Shown here piece by piece: positions 5,270 to 7,408 of a DNA stretch of 7,408 bases. Position 1 is the stretch's first letter. Every line of letters begins with the position of its first letter. The stretch is from an uncultured Treponema sp. (GTDB lineage: Bacteria; Spirochaetota; Spirochaetia; Treponematales; Treponemataceae), in assembly GCA_937885175.1 (NCBI GenBank), contig CAKZZO010000069.1, positions 1 through 7,408 of the forward strand. Direction: 5' to 3'. The position numbers and the translations under genes are program-made. Below the pieces are notes generated by a model, which was not told the DNA's origin, made no database searches, and saw nothing but the letters and a program-made list of their open reading frames with translations.

Positions 5270-7342
5270 ATGAATATTCTTTCTATCAATAATCTGTCTA
5301 AAATTGGTCGTGAAGAAGCCCTCTTTACCGGCGTAACATTTGGCATGGACGCAGGAGACAAGGCAGCCGTTATCGGACGGAACGGCACCGGAAAGTCCAC
5401 GCTGCTTGCCACCATTGCAGGCGTGCTTACTCCCGATGAAGGCACCGTTGTTCTGAACAAAAGCGCAGGCGTAAGCTATCTGCCCCAAAATCCTCCCTAC
5501 AAGGCCGGCAGCACCATACGGGAACACATTTTTTCCGGCCGCTCACCAAAACTGGAAAAAATACGCGAGTACGAGGAAGTATGTGACCAGATGGCGAGCG
5601 CCTCAGAAAAATCAGCGGACGGCACGATTCCTCTAGGGATACAACAGCGTTTTGACCAGCTTACGCAGGACATGGATACAGGCGACCTGTGGAACTACGA
5701 AGCACAAGTCCGCTCAATCCTGGGCACACTGGGCATCACCGACCTTTCCCGCAAGATGGGAACGCTTTCTGGCGGCATGGTAAAAAAAGTCGCCCTCGCC
5801 CAAGTCCTTGTGGAAGACACCCAGTTGCTCCTGCTTGACGAACCAACCAATCATCTGGACATCACCACGATTTACTGGCTGCAAAACTACCTGCACGACA
5901 CTCAGCGCACCGTCCTTATGGTTACCCATGACCGTTATTTTTTGGACGCAGTGTGCACCAATATCTACGAACTTGCGCGGCGCAAACTCAAACTCTATCA
6001 GGGAAACTACAGCACCTACCTTGAAAAAAAGGAAGTGGAGGCTGAAATCGAAACCAACACTGAGCGCCGCATCGAAAGCGTCCTGCGTTTTGAACGGGAC
6101 TGGCTCTTGCGTGGTCCCTGTGCCCGTGGTACCAAGGCAAAAGCCCGCATCCAGCACGACATGCAGTTGATAAACCGAGAAAAATTCGCCGCCGACAAGG
6201 GCTTTCAGTTTGAAGTGGCAGACCGTCGCCTTGGCGGAAAAATCCTTGAACTTCACGGAGTCTCAAAAAATTTTTCTAAGGGTAATAAGCAAACGGATTT
6301 GTTCGCGTCTGCTGGAAATTTCGTTGCGAATAGCGACGCTCACGAAAAAAAGCGAAAATCGTTAGGTTTGAGCAAATCCGATTGTTCCTGCTCCCCTGTT
6401 CTGCGCAATTTTTCCTATACATTCAGTAAAGGAGAAAAAATCGGCATTTTTGGCGACAACGGCTCAGGAAAATCAACCCTGCTGAACCTCATCACCGGAA
6501 GCCTTCAGCCAGACAGTGGCACCATTGTCAAAGGCGCAAACACTTTTTTTGGCTACTATCAGCAGAACCCCCATTTTGCCGACCTGAACCTTACCGTGCT
6601 TGCATACATCAAGGAAGCCGCCGAAGTCATACAGATGAACGACGGAAAAAGCCTGTCCGCCGCGCAATTCCTCAACGAATTTGGCTTTGAAGGCAAAATC
6701 CAGCACAGCCCCCTTTCCACTCTCAGCGGTGGCGAACGCAAACGAGTCTTTTTGGTGCGTCTCCTTATCTCCAACCCCAACTTCCTCATTCTGGACGAAC
6801 CCACCAATGACTTTGACATCTTTACCATGAATATTCTGGAAGACTTTCTGCTCGGTTACAAAGGATGCCTGCTCATCGTCAGTCACGACCGCTACTTCAT
6901 GGACAAAATCGCCGACACACTCTTTATTTTGGAAGATGACGGCAGTGTAAGCGGTTTTGTAGGCAAATGCTCCGAATACCTGGACTACCGTGAAGAAAAG
7001 CGCAAGGAGGGGAAGGTCTCCCCCTCGCTCCAGACCGCCCGCCTGCCTCTGGCAGACAAGCGTTCTTGCGCTACCCCCTCTGCGGGGGAAACTTCTGCTC
7101 TCCCAAAAGAAAATTCTGACCAGCCTGCCCCCGCAACGCCCCGCAAACTTTCCTTTAAGGAGCAGCGGGAATTTGACCTGTTGGAAAAAGAAATCGAAAG
7201 CCTTGAGGCAAAAAAGACAGAACTAGAAGCCACCATGTCCGACCCCGACTACACCAAAGCCCAAGCCGCCGGCACAGAGTATACCCAAGTCTCCTCCCGC
7301 CTGGAAAAAGCCTACGCCCGCTGGGAAGAACTGGCGATATAA
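5270..7342 (+). CDS. uup: ABC-F family ATPase, Uup type, with two in-frame insertions
   Basis: A 690-residue soluble twin-ATPase protein. First ATPase: Walker A GRNGTGKST (36-44), signature LSGGM (166-170), Walker B LLLLDEPTNHLD (186-197, catalytic Glu191), His220. The interdomain linker (about 240-325) carries the conserved RFERDWLLRGPCARGTKAKA (273-292). Second ATPase: Walker A GDNGSGKST (395-403), signature LSGGE (485-489), Walker B FLILDEPTNDFD (505-516, Glu510), His539. The C-terminal coiled coil (about 626-690), starting KLSFKEQRE, is characteristic of Uup. Escherichia coli Uup is about 635 residues, is linked to branched recombination intermediates and to suppression of precise transposon excision, and is related to ribosome-acting ABC-F factors. 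Both ATP sites look intact. Extra length comes from a segment at about 337-376, just after the adenine-contacting loop of the second ATPase, and from a Ser/Pro-rich linker at about 578-625. There is no membrane segment, so it is cytosolic. An antibiotic-resistance role is less likely given the Uup C-terminus. Confidence 0.88.
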   Translation: MNILSINNLSKIGREEALFTGVTFGMDAGDKAAVIGRNGTGKSTLLATIAGVLTPDEGTVVLNKSAGVSYLPQNPPYKAGSTIREHIFSGRSPKLEKIREYEEVCDQMASASEKSADGTIPLGIQQRFDQLTQDMDTGDLWNYEAQVRSILGTLGITDLSRKMGTLSGGMVKKVALAQVLVEDTQLLLLDEPTNHLDITTIYWLQNYLHDTQRTVLMVTHDRYFLDAVCTNIYELARRKLKLYQGNYSTYLEKKEVEAEIETNTERRIESVLRFERDWLLRGPCARGTKAKARIQHDMQLINREKFAADKGFQFEVADRRLGGKILELHGVSKNFSKGNKQTDLFASAGNFVANSDAHEKKRKSLGLSKSDCSCSPVLRNFSYTFSKGEKIGIFGDNGSGKSTLLNLITGSLQPDSGTIVKGANTFFGYYQQNPHFADLNLTVLAYIKEAAEVIQMNDGKSLSAAQFLNEFGFEGKIQHSPLSTLSGGERKRVFLVRLLISNPNFLILDEPTNDFDIFTMNILEDFLLGYKGCLLIVSHDRYFMDKIADTLFILEDDGSVSGFVGKCSEYLDYREEKRKEGKVSPSLQTARLPLADKRSCATPSAGETSALPKENSDQPAPATPRKLSFKEQREFDLLEKEIESLEAKKTELEATMSDPDYTKAQAAGTEYTQVSSRLEKAYARWEELAI
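6290..6384. repeat. Palindromic element inserted in frame in uup
   Basis: CAAACGGATTTG (6290-6301) and CAAATCCGATTG (6373-6384) are 12-bp inverted arms with one mismatch. Nested inside, GCGTC plus GCT (6305-6313, one bulged T) pair with AGCGACGC (6332-6339), and TTCG (6320-6323) pairs with CGAA (6327-6330). It encodes about 32 residues (341-372), polar and probably disordered, at a turn near the start of the second ATPase domain where relatives run straight through. The frame is kept. The layout recalls Rickettsia palindromic elements that insert into genes, but no relation in sequence is claimed. Confidence 0.6.
7009..7088. repeat. Row of four small hairpins in the uup linker (candidate second in-frame insertion)
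   Basis: Four hairpins follow one another in 80 bases: GGGGA/TCCCC (7009-7013 with 7019-7023), CTGCC/GGCAG (7043-7047 with 7051-7055), CAAG/CTTG (7057-7060 with 7065-7068) and CCCCC/GGGGG (7074-7078 with 7084-7088). The translated product (about residues 580-607) is a low-complexity Ser/Pro/Ala linker between the second ATPase domain and the C-terminal coiled coil. Linkers at this point are normally variable, so insertion is less certain than for the 6290-6384 segment. Confidence 0.4.
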
Positions 7343-7350
7343 TTTTTTTT
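7315..7350 (+). terminator. Weak candidate terminator of uup
   Basis: CGCC (7315-7318) can pair with GGCG (7333-7336), and a run of eight T follows the stop codon at 7343-7350. The stem is only 4 bp with a 14-nt loop, so the T-run is the better part of the evidence. Further T-runs follow at 7354 and 7365 and could help polymerase release. Confidence 0.3.
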
Positions 7351-7370
7351 CACTTTTTTTCAACTTTTTT
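7343..7370. other. Three helically phased T-tracts (possible bent DNA)
   Basis: T-tracts of 8, 7 and 6 bases start at 7343, 7354 and 7365, exactly 11 bp apart, and are separated by CAC and CAAC. A/T-tracts repeated near the helical period bend DNA. This could be an upstream element for a gene to the right of the window, a nucleoid-protein site, or just a by-product of termination. Confidence 0.4.
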
Positions 7371-7388
7371 CAGAAAATTTAGCCTAAA

Positions 7389-7405
7389 ATGCAAATTCAT
7401 TGCAT
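7389..7405. other. Small palindrome at the right edge
   Basis: ATGCAA (7389-7394) and TTGCAT (7400-7405) form a perfect 6-bp inverted repeat around ATTCA. It follows the bent-DNA candidate in AT-rich sequence and may belong to the control region of a gene beyond the window. The rest of 7343-7408 shows nothing coding. Confidence 0.3.
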
Positions 7406-7408
7406 ATA

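Noticed and set aside
5714..6256. Open frame on the minus strand (180 codons) inside uup
   Set aside because: It mirrors the first ABC signature and Walker B region and has no independent support.
1..7408. Mobile element, prophage, defence system or CRISPR array
   Set aside because: No transposase, integrase, direct-repeat array or defence-type protein is present; the genes are housekeeping, signalling and metal-export types.

Overview
The window is ordinary bacterial chromosome, densely coded on both strands at moderate GC. It holds five protein genes and no RNA gene, transposase or CRISPR array. The protein set (a soluble glycerolipid-type acyltransferase, a Cache/HAMP/GGDEF cyclase, a zinc-type ArsR repressor with a P1B ATPase, and a Uup-type ABC-F ATPase), together with weak Shine-Dalgarno sites and structured repeats between and inside genes, suggests a host-associated spirochaete of the Treponema type. 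This is inference from protein flavour, not from a marker gene.

Layout. 1-91: leader and promoter of an acyltransferase gene (92-991, +). It converges with a membrane-bound diguanylate cyclase gene (1006-2580, -), and the acyltransferase terminator hairpin lies inside the last codons of the cyclase gene. 2581-2643: a good minus-strand promoter for the cyclase. 2644-5177 (-): a zinc/cadmium efflux unit, with a repressor gene followed by the ATPase gene. A GC-rich hairpin element of about 93 bp fills most of the space between them. 5178-5269: divergent back-to-back promoters. 5270-7342 (+): uup. 7343-7408: phased T-tracts and a small palindrome.

How it works together. The repressor keeps a complete alpha-5 zinc site (Asp-x-His ... 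His-x-x-Glu). A TGAA-N6-TTCA operator lies exactly over its predicted transcription start. Excess zinc should release it and switch on the repressor and exporter genes together. The repressor promoter places the transcript start at the A of an ATG, so its mRNA is predicted to be leaderless.

The most unusual structure is in uup. Two hairpin-rich segments (about 6290-6384 and 7009-7088) interrupt the protein at surface-loop or linker positions without breaking the frame. They resemble palindromic elements that insert into genes and stay translated. With the intergenic element at 4753-4845, the window carries three candidate dispersed structured repeats. Their copy number elsewhere in the genome is the decisive check.
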